A stretch of 64,000 nt of DNA from Photobacterium rosenbergii (lineage in GTDB: Bacteria; Pseudomonadota; Gammaproteobacteria; Enterobacterales; Vibrionaceae): contig NZ_PYMB01000012.1 in NCBI RefSeq assembly GCF_003026455.1, positions 61,241 through 125,240 on the forward strand, read 5' to 3'. Of the stretch, positions 26,088 to 34,861 are shown piece by piece. The notes under the pieces were generated by a model. That model was not told the origin of the DNA. It did not search any database and worked only from the letters and a program-made list of their open reading frames with translations. Position 1 is the first letter of the stretch. Every line of letters begins with the position of its first letter. The position numbers and the translations under genes were made by a program.

Positions 26088-26178
26088 TAATTTCATTAAC
26101 TTAGTATCCCATTTCTGATGAGTGAGTTATCAGAAGTGGGTATACTGATGTTTCTAAAACAGTCGTGAGTGATCTCCC

Positions 26179-27324
26179 TTGCATACCTCTTCATTCCACC
26201 AACCCTCTTCGGGTACCTTGCCAACAAGTGCCCGTGTTGCCATGTTTAATATCTCCATGTCTGACCCGGTTCAAGGGGAAATATTAAGGCAGCTGAAGCA
26301 GCCTAATCATGAGCGTTTCACTAAACTTGCCGCTATTATCCAGCATGTCGCCCCTGATGTGTTGATGTTGTGTGAATTCGACCACCCCGGAGAGGGAGGG
26401 GATGATGGTGCATTAGAGCAATTTTGCCAGCAATACTTGGCTGTTCCTCAGCATGGTCAAAATGCGGTGTCTTACCCATACCGCTATTGCCCGCCTTCGA
26501 ATACCGGGATGGCAATGGTCAATGACCTTGATGGCGACGGAAAGATCACCTTGCCCAATGATGCCCAAGGGTTTGGCGAGCATCATGGCCATTTTAGTTT
26601 TGTCATCTTGTCACGTTTCCCTATTGTCGATAAAGAGATAAAAAGTTGGCAATCTTTGTTATGGAGAGATTTGCCGGGCCATCAGATGCCGGAAGGTTAT
26701 TACTCCGAACAGGCAAGTGCTGAGCTTCGTTTGTCTTCGAAAAACCATGTCGTTGTTCCGGTAGAGGTTGATGGCCAGCACCTTCATTTGGTGTGTTGCC
26801 ACCCAACGCCCCCCGTGTTTGATGGGCATGAAAAGCGCAATGCCCGCCGCAACCATGATGAATTGGTCTTGCTGAAAAACATCCTTGAGGATGCCGACTA
26901 TCTTGTTGATGATAAGGGCGAAGCGGGTGGACTCAAGCCTGATAGCCGCTTTGTCGTATTGGGTGATCTCAATGCCGATATGGCTGATGGCGATGGCATC
27001 AAAACAGCGATCCGTGATCTGCTGTTGCATCCGAAAGTTCATCGTACGGCGTCTTCGGGGCGAATGACTCCCAAGAGTTTGGGAGGGCGCTTCCTTAGGC
27101 CGTGGCAGCAACGCCGGGGACGGCCAAGTGAATGGACGCACATATCGGGATTGCGGCTTGATTATGTTCTGCCGTCAGCCAACTTGGACATCCTGCAAAG
27201 CGGGGTGTTTTGGCCTGACAAGAAAGATCCACTTCGGCATTTGATCACGGATGAACGCGGGAGGGAGCGACCTCAAGCGGGCTCTGATCATCGTTTGGTA
27301 TGGGTAGATATCGCGCTGAAATAA
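26179..27324 (+). CDS. Endonuclease/exonuclease/phosphatase-family protein
   Basis: About 381 residues of the EEP fold. Motifs: VAMFNISM (first strand with metal-site Asn), LMLCEFDHPG with the metal-binding Glu, HLVCCHPTPPVFDG (catalytic His region), VVLGDLNADMAD (D-x-N) and GSDHRLVWVDI (terminal D-H). These place it with nucleases and phosphodiesterases; the insertion with DLDGDGKITL looks like an EF-hand/dockerin-type calcium loop. No signal peptide is evident. The start is unsure: an in-frame stop at 26170 leaves TTG 26179 or a later TTG at 26218; no ATG precedes the conserved first strand. Confidence 0.7.
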   Translation: MHTSSFHQPSSGTLPTSARVAMFNISMSDPVQGEILRQLKQPNHERFTKLAAIIQHVAPDVLMLCEFDHPGEGGDDGALEQFCQQYLAVPQHGQNAVSYPYRYCPPSNTGMAMVNDLDGDGKITLPNDAQGFGEHHGHFSFVILSRFPIVDKEIKSWQSLLWRDLPGHQMPEGYYSEQASAELRLSSKNHVVVPVEVDGQHLHLVCCHPTPPVFDGHEKRNARRNHDELVLLKNILEDADYLVDDKGEAGGLKPDSRFVVLGDLNADMADGDGIKTAIRDLLLHPKVHRTASSGRMTPKSLGGRFLRPWQQRRGRPSEWTHISGLRLDYVLPSANLDILQSGVFWPDKKDPLRHLITDERGRERPQAGSDHRLVWVDIALK

Positions 27325-27438
27325 AGAGCTTTATAAGCACGCTACGAGTGGTTTTATGGTGTTTCCTGACCTAGGCTTTTGAATATAACAAAGCTAGTTT
27401 ATTTGGGTATTAACCTTGATTTTACAGGGAGGGGCACC

Positions 27439-28572
27439 ATGCCAGATTCGCTCAAGCCGCTTGGCGGAGAAGGTTTACGCGGACAAACTGCCGGCAGCAC
27501 GGCACTGTGTACGGTGGGAAAAACCGGTACTGGCTTAACCTATCGTGGTTACGACATTTCCGATTTGGCGCAGCATGCTGAGTTTGAAGAGGTGGCTTAT
27601 CTGCTGCTCAAAGGCAAACTACCGACTCGAGCTGAACTAGCCGCCTACAAAACCAAGTTGATTTCCTACCGGGGCCTCCCTCTTGCACTTAAGTTGGTGT
27701 TGGAGCAGATCCCGGCCGATGCACATCCGATGGATGTGATGCGTACAGGGTGCTCGATGTTAGGTAACCTCGAACAAGAGCATGGTTTTAGCGAAGAGTA
27801 CGACAAAGCAGACCGGCTACTGGCTCTGCTGCCCGCCATTATTTGTTACTGGTACCGCTATAGTCATCATGGGGTAAGGATAGAGACCTATTGCGACCAA
27901 GACAGTATTGCCGGGTATTTTTTGAAAATGCTAACCGGTGAAACGCCACCTGATATGCATAAGCAAGTCATGCATTGCTCGCTTATTTTATATGCCGAGC
28001 ATGAATTTAATGCTTCGACATTTGCCGCTAGGGTGTGTGCGTCGACCCTGTCTGATATCTATTCCTGTGTCTGTGCGGCGATTGGTACTTTGAGAGGGCC
28101 ATTGCATGGCGGTGCGAATGAAGCGGCCATGGATATGATTGAGCAATGGCAGTCAGCGGATGAGGCAGAATCGGGCATTATGAAGATGCTTGAGGATAAA
28201 GAAAAAATCATGGGCTTTGGCCATGCTATCTACCGCGAATCTGATCCCCGTAATGCCTTGATTAAAGTCTGGTCTGAAAAACTCGCGAAAGATGCCAGCG
28301 ATCCTGTACTTTATGATATTTCTGTCAGGGTGGAAGCTGTGATGAAACGCGAGAAGAACTTGTTCTGCAATGCAGATTTCTTCCACGCCTCGGCTTATCA
28401 CTTTATGGGAATACCGACCAAACTGTTTACCCCGATTTTTGTGATGAGTCGGGTCACGGGGTGGGCCGCCCATGTGTTTGAGCAACGCGATCACAATCGC
28501 ATCATCCGGCCTAGCGCAGACTATATTGGCCCAGAGCATCAAGAATGGATCCCTATCGATGAGCGTCATTAG
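27439..28572 (+). CDS. prpC: 2-methylcitrate synthase, not in a prp operon
   Basis: 377 residues, close to E. coli PrpC: GSTALCTVGKTGTGLTYRGY, HPMDVMRTGCSMLG, YAEHEFNASTFAARV, LRGPLHGGANE, IMGFGHAIYRESDPR and RVTGWAAHVFEQR. The citrate-synthase-type catalytic His residues (LHGG, GFGH) and Asp (NADFF) are present. It condenses propionyl-CoA with oxaloacetate. The GGGAGGGG ribosome-binding site sets ATG 27439. None of prpB, prpD, acnD, prpF or a PrpR regulator is nearby; instead the 3' end overlaps alkB. It may be a second copy, or the operon may have been split. Confidence 0.88.
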   Translation: MPDSLKPLGGEGLRGQTAGSTALCTVGKTGTGLTYRGYDISDLAQHAEFEEVAYLLLKGKLPTRAELAAYKTKLISYRGLPLALKLVLEQIPADAHPMDVMRTGCSMLGNLEQEHGFSEEYDKADRLLALLPAIICYWYRYSHHGVRIETYCDQDSIAGYFLKMLTGETPPDMHKQVMHCSLILYAEHEFNASTFAARVCASTLSDIYSCVCAAIGTLRGPLHGGANEAAMDMIEQWQSADEAESGIMKMLEDKEKIMGFGHAIYRESDPRNALIKVWSEKLAKDASDPVLYDISVRVEAVMKREKNLFCNADFFHASAYHFMGIPTKLFTPIFVMSRVTGWAAHVFEQRDHNRIIRPSADYIGPEHQEWIPIDERH

Positions 28573-29164
28573 TTCAAGTGCAGCCAACCATGGTTATTGG
28601 CAAAGCTTGCCTCAAGGGCGGGTGTATTGGCACCCGCACTTCCTCGAATCTTCATTGGCTGATAAGTGTTACCAGCGGCTTGAAGATGAACTCAATTGGC
28701 AACAGAAAAAGATCGTTATCTTCGGCAAAGAAGTGTGGCAACCAAGGTTGCAGGCGTGGTGTGGCGAGGCGGTATACACCTACTCAGGGTTGACCATGCA
28801 GCCAGACCCGTGGACGCCGACCCTGCAGGTTATTCGCCAGCAGCTGAATGAGCTATTGGGGGTGAATTTCAATTCTGTATTGGCAAACCTTTACCGTAAC
28901 GGCAAAGATTCAATGGGCTGGCACCAAGATAACGAACCCGAACTGGGCGAGCAGCCCGTTATCGCCTCAGTCAGCCTTGGCGCTACGCGGCGGTTTGTAT
29001 TGCGGCATAAACAAAGCAAGGAAAAACAAGAGTACCAGCTTAATCATGGTTCACTCTTGGTGATGGCAGGGGATCTGCAAACCTATTGGCAACATGCGGT
29101 ACCTAAAACCCAGCGAGTTGACACGCCGCGTATTAACCTGACCTTTCGTGAAATTATAGAATGA
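28559..29164 (+). CDS. alkB: AlkB-type alpha-ketoglutarate-dependent DNA dealkylase
   Basis: 201 residues. Fe(II) ligands are H122-x-D124 (GWHQDNEPEL) and the distal His in WQHAVPKT; the 2-oxoglutarate-binding Arg is in PRINLTFRE. The layout (VANLYRNGKDSMGWHQD, SVSLGATRRFVLRHK, GSLLVMAGDLQTYWQHAV) matches short AlkB/ALKBH2-3-like proteins that repair 1-methyladenine and 3-methylcytosine. The start overlaps the last 14 bases of prpC, so expression is coupled to it. Confidence 0.92.
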   Translation: MSVISSSAANHGYWQSLPQGRVYWHPHFLESSLADKCYQRLEDELNWQQKKIVIFGKEVWQPRLQAWCGEAVYTYSGLTMQPDPWTPTLQVIRQQLNELLGVNFNSVLANLYRNGKDSMGWHQDNEPELGEQPVIASVSLGATRRFVLRHKQSKEKQEYQLNHGSLLVMAGDLQTYWQHAVPKTQRVDTPRINLTFREIIE

Positions 29165-29336
29165 GCGGGAGGCATTGATGTCTTAGATACTCTAATTCCC
29201 CTAACGGGAGGTCTTTTTTGCTATTGTTATCTCGATCACATCTGCGAGCATAAATTTACAGTTTTCTGACGTAATAGATGTAAGGCTTTGCTAGCGTCTT
29301 GGCTAAATGTTTAGCGGAATGAGCAGGGAGTCTTCA

Positions 29337-30500
29337 ATGGGACGGGGAAGCAGTAAATTACAGAAGGTATTTCATCGGAGAATATTGCCTTCGCTGGTGG
29401 TCGGGGCAATGGTTTCCTCGTCGGTGGCTTGGGCTGATGTCCAGTCAGCGGCCGAGCAAGGCCTGACCCTGAATTCCGGTCCAACGTCAGCTGCAGAGCA
29501 AGCCAGTTTTGAGCAAGACGCTGAGCGTATCCGCCAGACTTATGAAAGCCAGCTTTTTACCCTTCCTGCTTTCAAAATGGGCCACTATGGCCTGCGAATG
29601 TACCGCCAAACCCAAGATCCTAAATACCAAGCAGCAATATGGTCAGACATGGCCCGTGTTGCCAGCCGTTTGAATTACTTTGCCACCGAAGTTAATACGC
29701 CTGAACAAATTGCCGAGTATTCTGCACAGCGTCTCGCTCGCTACGAGATAAAAGATGATGTACGTAGTGATTTGCGTTACGAAGCGACCAAAGACCAGCC
29801 GGAGTATTACTACCTTGGTGTTGACCTGTTAGGTTCGATGGCACGTGCCAACGAGTATGGCCTGAAGCACCGCGAAGATGCGAAATTGCGAGAAGTGATC
29901 CGCCGGTATGACTTCGAAAAGTATGCGACCGATCCTGAAATGATCAGGGCGTGGGCGGCTCAATTGGCCAACCAGGTTTATTGGCTACGTCAGTTAGGCG
30001 AACAGGATGTCGTCGAGGAGTTTACTACGGCATTCAAAGCGACATACCCAGACAGCCAAGATGATCAGTTGACCGATCAGCAGTTCATGAACAAGGTGTA
30101 TGGTCTGACCCACATCATCTTTGCCGATACTGGCTACTACCAGCACCCAGTCAAAGAGTCGGATCACCAATGGATCTACGACTACTACCGCGACAATATC
30201 GATACCATTATCGATCGTTCTAAGGAAGATGTGATTGCGGAAGTGGGGATCAACTTCTTGCTGGCAGGTTTGGAGAATGATCCAGTGGTTGAGAAGACCC
30301 GCAAGGCTATCCAGCGCTCCCTTAATCGTCAGGCGGGCATTATACCGGCAGTTAATGGCAGCACCGATCTGCTAGATGGCGAGCACCGCAATGTCCTCGC
30401 TATCATGCTGCTGGACTGGCAAGGTGCCCATGCAGTGCCAACCATTCAGAAGCAGCCGGAAATATTCACCGGCAAGCCCTATGGCTTAATGACGAAGTAA
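29337..30500 (+). CDS. Exported helical protein, probably DUF3541 family
   Basis: 387 residues with a signal peptide ending SSVAWA. The rest is largely helical: QASFEQDAERIRQTYESQLF, YGLRMYRQTQDPKYQAAIWSDMAR, VYGLTHIIFADTGYYQHP and AEVGINFLLAGLENDP. I believe this is the DUF3541 family of Vibrionaceae, but the name is from memory. The H-I-x-F and HQWIYDYYR segments give it an alpha/alpha-toroid look. ATG 29337 has GGGAG seven bases upstream and is preferred to ATGs at 29307 and 29319. Function unknown. Confidence 0.65.
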   Translation: MGRGSSKLQKVFHRRILPSLVVGAMVSSSVAWADVQSAAEQGLTLNSGPTSAAEQASFEQDAERIRQTYESQLFTLPAFKMGHYGLRMYRQTQDPKYQAAIWSDMARVASRLNYFATEVNTPEQIAEYSAQRLARYEIKDDVRSDLRYEATKDQPEYYYLGVDLLGSMARANEYGLKHREDAKLREVIRRYDFEKYATDPEMIRAWAAQLANQVYWLRQLGEQDVVEEFTTAFKATYPDSQDDQLTDQQFMNKVYGLTHIIFADTGYYQHPVKESDHQWIYDYYRDNIDTIIDRSKEDVIAEVGINFLLAGLENDPVVEKTRKAIQRSLNRQAGIIPAVNGSTDLLDGEHRNVLAIMLLDWQGAHAVPTIQKQPEIFTGKPYGLMTK

Positions 30501-30530
30501 AACCTAAAGGCAGATAAATAGTTCAGAGCA

Positions 30531-30552
30531 GCGCCCCTTTTTACAGGGGCGC
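30531..30552 (+). terminator. Hairpin terminator
   Basis: GCGCCCC-loop-GGGGCGC, a perfect 7-bp stem 31 bases after the stop; the following T run is poor (TTGCATTT). Confidence 0.7.
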
Positions 30553-30583
30553 TTGCATTTAGGTCTGAAGCTCAAATCTTGAT

Positions 30584-30625
30584 GAACCTAGAACCTAGAA
30601 CCTAGAACCTAGAACCTAGAACCTA
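30584..30625. repeat. Heptanucleotide microsatellite (GAACCTA)x6
   Basis: Six perfect tandem copies of GAACCTA followed by a partial GGACC, in the 136-bp gap between the convergent genes at 30500 and 30637. It is non-coding here; copy number should vary between strains by replication slippage. Confidence 0.97.
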
Positions 30626-30636
30626 GGACCCCGCAT

Positions 30637-31227
30637 CTAATAATGATACTTACCACTGATGCTATTTACATCAAAGGTTTGAACTTTCATCGACGGTGAC
30701 CAGTACACAGCGTTCCAACCGGCTTTGAGTTTTAGCTGGCGGATAAAGTCTTCTGGCTTAGGCAACTTTTCCCACACTTGCGGTAGGAAGAGTGCCTGCT
30801 GGTGGTTGTCCGAGAGGATGAGACCCACTTTGTTGTTTTTTAGGTAGTCGATGAGGGCTTGCTCGGAGTCGACATCGAGATCTTCCGGTTGGGTCAGAAC
30901 CGACACTTCGACCACTAAACCATCGAGTTGTTCTTCGACTAGCGGCATGAAACGGCGATCCTGATAAGCGCTAGCACGGGCCTTATTATGGACCTCCATA
31001 ACCAGTGGGGAGTGGGCCACGGTTGTCCCTAGGCAACCCTGCAGTTCGCCATCAACCGTTAGGGTAACAAAGCAAGCTCCAGGTTGGAGTAGTTTCTTGC
31101 CGTATAAATCAAGTCGGGGAGGCTGGGGAAGATCATCTGCGAAATGGCCGCGAATGGCATCGCGAGCCACATCCAAAAGTTGGGTTAGCTCACCTTTATT
31201 GAGGTTCTGAAATGAGATAGCTGACAT
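30637..31227 (-). CDS. amrA: AmmeMemoRadiSam system protein A (AMMECR1 domain)
   Basis: 196 residues of the AMMECR1 fold: GACFVTLTVDGELQGCLGTTV contains the family's LxGCxG core, followed by NKARASAYQDRRFMPLVEEQ and LVVEVSVLTQPEDL. It overlaps amrB by 32 bases, so the two are translated from one message. AMMECR1, MEMO and a dedicated radical SAM enzyme recur together in bacteria and archaea; a chemical modification is suspected but the product is unknown. Here A and B are divergent from amrS, with 139 bp between amrB and amrS. Confidence 0.95.
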   Translation of the reverse strand: MSAISFQNLNKGELTQLLDVARDAIRGHFADDLPQPPRLDLYGKKLLQPGACFVTLTVDGELQGCLGTTVAHSPLVMEVHNKARASAYQDRRFMPLVEEQLDGLVVEVSVLTQPEDLDVDSEQALIDYLKNNKVGLILSDNHQQALFLPQVWEKLPKPEDFIRQLKLKAGWNAVYWSPSMKVQTFDVNSISGKYHY

Positions 31228-31984
31228 ATCCTACGACTCTCTCCTTATCTCCGACGTCAGTGTCGCCGGAATTTATTAATGTCCTACGTGTAAGTGTGTA
31301 TCCCCTTTGTTTGGCTAGCAGTAGCAATGTATTGATGCCGGTTGATCCACAAGCTTGTTCTGGAACCAAAGTTGGCTCGTAGTTTTCAATCATGTTGCAG
31401 GTTTGGCTATCAATGCGCTGGGCTTCCGAATAGGTATGGAAGTGGCTTAGATCGCTACTGATAACAAGTAGACAGTCTTCACCTTGCCACAGGGCATCAA
31501 GGAGCTTGGCGACATGCGCCGGATTTACATTACTGGTCAAGAGCGGTAACAGGGTGAAGTCATCTAAACATGACTGCAGGAAAGGCAATTGCACTTCGAG
31601 GCAGTGCTCTAGGGCATGAACCTGATCCGATACTTCAATATCATCTATTTCCTTTAGCTTTTCAACAAATTGTGTGTCAATTTTGATTTTACCTAACGGG
31701 GTCTCGAAATAGTCTGCAGCGGGGATGGCACAGCCTTGGAAATAGTGGCGGTGACTGGGGCCGATAAGTATTACCCGGTGGATGCGATCGGCCTCAGGAA
31801 GTAGATAACGGTAAGCATCAGCGGCGACACTGCCTGAAAAGACATACCCTGCATGAGGGACAATCAAAGCGCGAATTGGCGTATGGTGCTGTGTGGGCTT
31901 AAGCCATTCATCCATTTGGCTTTTTAGGTATTGGGCTGAGTGAGAATAGAACCGGCCAGCGACAGCTGGTGGACGCGTATTCAT
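31196..31984 (-). CDS. amrB: AmmeMemoRadiSam system protein B (MEMO1 family)
   Basis: 262 residues of the MEMO/extradiol-dioxygenase-like fold: RPPAVAGRFYS, ALIVPHAGYVFSG (His of the metal site), VILIGPSHRHYF, EHCLEVQLPFLQ and VISSDLSHFHTY. These His/Asp/Cys residues correspond to the MEMO metal-binding pocket. The stop region overlaps the amrA start. Function is unknown; it acts with amrA and amrS by conserved co-occurrence. Confidence 0.95.
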   Translation of the reverse strand: MNTRPPAVAGRFYSHSAQYLKSQMDEWLKPTQHHTPIRALIVPHAGYVFSGSVAADAYRYLLPEADRIHRVILIGPSHRHYFQGCAIPAADYFETPLGKIKIDTQFVEKLKEIDDIEVSDQVHALEHCLEVQLPFLQSCLDDFTLLPLLTSNVNPAHVAKLLDALWQGEDCLLVISSDLSHFHTYSEAQRIDSQTCNMIENYEPTLVPEQACGSTGINTLLLLAKQRGYTLTRRTLINSGDTDVGDKERVVGYVSYLISEPQ

Positions 31985-32123
31985 AAGATACCTACCGATA
32001 GAGTCTTAAAATCTGGACTAATCTTAAGTATAGGAACAAAAATACCTTATTGATCTCCAGATGGCAGAAATCAGAGCAACATCAATATGTTCAGTTCAAA
32101 AAGATAACCATTAAGGGACTATC

Positions 32124-33209
32124 ATGCGCCAACCTCCTGAATTTTATCCCACAAAATATTGGCATCGACTCGATGATGGCCGGGTTGTGTGTGATCTCTG
32201 TCCGCGCCAATGTCGGCTTCGGGATGGCAAGCGAGGAGCATGTTTTGTTAGGCAGGCCCACGAGGGAGAAATTGTTTTAACCAGTTATGGGCGCTCCAGT
32301 GGCTTTTGTATTGATCCTATAGAAAAAAAACCACTCAATCATTTTTACCCTGGCAGCTCGGTACTCTCTTTCGGTACAGCAGGTTGCAATCTAGGGTGTA
32401 AATTTTGCCAGAACTGGAATATCAGTAAGTCCCGCCAGATAGACACTCTCGGCTCATCAGCGATGCCAGAGCAACTGGCGCAGGCTGCCAAGCGTTATGG
32501 GTGCGATAGCATTGCCTTTACCTATAACGATCCGGTGATCTTTATGGAGTATGCAGTCGATGCCGCGCAAGCCTGCCGTGAGTTGGGGATTAACAGTGTG
32601 GCAGTCAGTGCAGGGTATATCAGTGATAAACCGAGGATTGAGTTTTATCGCTACATGGATGCAGCCAATATCGATCTCAAGGCATTTACTGAACGCTTCT
32701 ACCACAAAATTTGCAGCGGTCATCTCGCGCCGGTGCTCGACACCTTGCTGTACCTAAAACATGAAACCAATGTGTGGTTTGAAATTACTACCTTATTGAT
32801 CCCTGATGAAAATGACAGCCCGCAAGAAATAGAGGCACTCACCCGTTGGGTATATGATAACTTAGGGCCGGATGTTCCCATTCATTTCAGTGCCTTCCAC
32901 CCTGATTTCAAAATGCTCGACAAAGAGCGCACTCCGCCAGAGACGGTGAAAAGGGCACGGGATATTGCTATTGCCAATGGCCTGCATTATGCCTATGTCG
33001 GTAATATCTTTGATGAGGAAGGTGACAGTACTTATTGCCCAGGGTGTGGTAAAAACGTCCTTTCACGTAATTGGTATAAGTTGGGCGATTGCCACTTGAC
33101 CAGTAAGGGGCAGTGTCATTATTGCGGCTACCAACTAGCTGGCCGGTTTAAACCGATTGAAAAAGCCTTTGGTCGGCGGCGCATCCCTGTGCAAATTGCC
33201 AGCGGATGA
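32124..33209 (+). CDS. amrS: AmmeMemoRadiSam system radical SAM enzyme
   Basis: 361 residues. The radical-SAM [4Fe-4S] motif is CNLGCKFC (C-x3-C-x2-C) in GTAGCNLGCKFCQNWNISK. An N-terminal VCDLCPRQC site and a C-terminal pair of CxxC knuckles (CPGCG, CHYCG) could bind a second metal. The AFTYNDPVIFMEY and ANIDLKAFTERFY segments are standard for this branch, related to pyruvate formate-lyase activases. AAGGG precedes the ATG. It is divergent from amrBA, so the three probably share a regulatory region. Confidence 0.95.
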   Translation: MRQPPEFYPTKYWHRLDDGRVVCDLCPRQCRLRDGKRGACFVRQAHEGEIVLTSYGRSSGFCIDPIEKKPLNHFYPGSSVLSFGTAGCNLGCKFCQNWNISKSRQIDTLGSSAMPEQLAQAAKRYGCDSIAFTYNDPVIFMEYAVDAAQACRELGINSVAVSAGYISDKPRIEFYRYMDAANIDLKAFTERFYHKICSGHLAPVLDTLLYLKHETNVWFEITTLLIPDENDSPQEIEALTRWVYDNLGPDVPIHFSAFHPDFKMLDKERTPPETVKRARDIAIANGLHYAYVGNIFDEEGDSTYCPGCGKNVLSRNWYKLGDCHLTSKGQCHYCGYQLAGRFKPIEKAFGRRRIPVQIASG

Positions 33210-33307
33210 TTGGCTATCGTGGCTTTAGCTTGGATCTGGGCTTGTCAGCGGTAGTAGCAATTCGATATCTTACTCATTAAATAAAACACCTGAATGAGAA
33301 AGTAATC

Positions 33308-33616
33308 ATGTCTGATATGACGATGGAGCAGCTTGCTAGCTACCAAAACCTAGTGATCACCCAGCCGAACTGCCCGTTTTGCGTAAGAGCCAAAGCGATT
33401 TTGGACGAGCGCGGCACCGAGTACACCACTTTGGTACTGGGAACAGATCTTCCAAAAACCACAATGGTTGATTTTATCGAGCAGCAAACAGGTAATGTTG
33501 TACGCACTGTTCCACAAATCATCTTGGATGGTCAGTACATTGGCGGTCACGATGATTTGGTTGCTTTCCTTGCACGTCAGGTAGAAAACGACGCATTTGG
33601 TGATTTTGAGCTGTAA
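33308..33616 (+). CDS. Dithiol glutaredoxin
   Basis: 102 residues with the active site NCPFCVRAK (C-P-F-C), the cis-Pro loop in VRTVPQIILDG, and the GG-x-D element in YIGGHDDLVAF, which binds glutathione. It is close in size to GrxA/GrxC. The first ~12 residues (MSDMTMEQLASYQ) extend before the fold. It stands alone, with its own terminator. Confidence 0.92.
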   Translation: MSDMTMEQLASYQNLVITQPNCPFCVRAKAILDERGTEYTTLVLGTDLPKTTMVDFIEQQTGNVVRTVPQIILDGQYIGGHDDLVAFLARQVENDAFGDFEL

Positions 33617-33658
33617 GCTCAAAGAGATACTCTCTTTTATATCGCTTAATGAGATAGC

Positions 33659-33686
33659 AAAGGCAGCGCATTGGCGTTGCCTTTTT
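33659..33686 (+). terminator. Terminator after glutaredoxin gene
   Basis: AAGGCAGCGC-loop-GCGTTGCCTT followed by TTT; one G-T pair in the stem. A smaller hairpin AAAGAGA-TAC-TCTCTTT lies just upstream. Confidence 0.85.
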
Positions 33687-33781
33687 GGTTTGATCTAGGC
33701 TAAATATCCTGCATTAATTTCAGGCGCTAATAACAGGCTCTGGTAAACTGGTATTTCAACTACGTTATATGGATTTCTGGA

Positions 33782-34450
33782 ATGCTGAATTACCAAGGAT
33801 TGTTTTTCCTGCTGTTGTTAGTCATGGCTTCCGCACTGATTATTGTTCACTCTTACCGCCACAATCGCAAGGTAACACCTTTCTCGTTGATGCTTGTTGG
33901 TGTGCTCGCCGTCGTTTCCGTCACTAGCTACGCCTTCTTGGGGCATGAGCCGAAAAATACCGTTAAGCGACCAGAAGCCCAGCAACCACTGCCAGACGAT
34001 ATGTTGATGAGCGCTTCTGAGCTGAACCAAAAGCGTATTGAAGAGATCCAAGATAAACTTCGCGAAGATACCCAAAACGGCGAGTTGTGGTATGCGCTTG
34101 GCAATGCATACATGTACAGCAGCGAGTTTGAAAATGCAGGTACTGCATTCCTTTACGCACAGAGATTGGCTCCAGAGCCCCAGTCCAATATTTATTCGGC
34201 GATGGCTACAGCCAGTTACTACCAAGAAAAGCAGCACTTCACCGCGCAAAGCAAAGCCTGGCTGGACCGAGCGTTGGAATTGGACCAAGACAATATTTCA
34301 GCCTTGATGCTGCTTGCGTCAGATTACTTCCTGAGTGCCCGTTACCAAAAAGCCATTGATACCTGGCAGCAAGTGCTGGATACCGAACGGACTGATTTGG
34401 ACAGGGTCGAAGTGATCAATGCCATTAATCGGGCAAAGAGTTTTCTGTAG
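33782..34450 (+). CDS. Membrane-anchored TPR protein, NrfG/CcmI-like cytochrome c maturation factor
   Basis: 222 residues. Two N-terminal membrane segments (about 6-22 and 36-53) flank a short basic loop (SYRHNRK), as in CcmI/CcmH-C proteins; a periplasmic TPR domain follows (LWYALGNAYMYSSEFENAGTAFLYAQRLAP, AKAWLDRALELDQDNISALMLLASDYF). Such proteins hold apocytochrome c for the haem lyase. The nrf locus at 43.8-51.2 kb has nrfE and nrfF but no nrfG next to nrfF, so this gene could supply it, although it may serve the general Ccm system instead. Monocistronic. Confidence 0.7.
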   Translation: MLNYQGLFFLLLLVMASALIIVHSYRHNRKVTPFSLMLVGVLAVVSVTSYAFLGHEPKNTVKRPEAQQPLPDDMLMSASELNQKRIEEIQDKLREDTQNGELWYALGNAYMYSSEFENAGTAFLYAQRLAPEPQSNIYSAMATASYYQEKQHFTAQSKAWLDRALELDQDNISALMLLASDYFLSARYQKAIDTWQQVLDTERTDLDRVEVINAINRAKSFL

Positions 34451-34861
34451 GCATCTCTTGTGATTTTAACTCGAATAACTCAAAGGAGGTATTTGGCCTC
34501 CTTTTTCTATTCGTATTTACACTTCAAATTAATCGGATTAAAAATCAATATAAATATCTACATTACTTGAATAATAAAGGGTGGATTATTGTTATTAGAA
34601 AATTGTTTGGAGTAGTTATCTTTTTTTACTATTGAGGTGGTATTTTAATTTTGTTTATCGAATCGGCGCGACAATAGTTCAAGTAGCACTTATTTCTCCC
34701 ATCTTTTTTTGATACTGCTCTCAATACTCCAATACCAAAAGTACCAGATGTCTCAAATTGAGCGTCATACCTGTTTCTTACGTGCAAGCAGCAGATTGGA
34801 CATCTTGAATGCCAGTTGTTAATAATTTGTTTAATATGTTAACTGAAAGGTGTTCAAACAA
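34451..34861. other. Intergenic region
   Basis: About 410 bp. After the terminator at its left end it is AT-rich, with no open frame or recognisable motif. It presumably holds the promoter for the exported MBL-fold protein. Confidence 0.4.
34482..34506 (+). terminator. Rho-independent terminator
   Basis: AAAGGAGG-TATTTGG-CCTCCTTTTTC, a perfect 8-bp stem with a T run. Confidence 0.92.

Noticed and set aside
30584..30625. Heptamer array considered as CRISPR-like
   Set aside because: Contiguous 7-bp units without spacers; a simple microsatellite.
34038..34307. Alternative frame inside the NrfG-like gene
   Set aside because: Shadow frame; the TPR protein frame has consistent domains and membrane segments.
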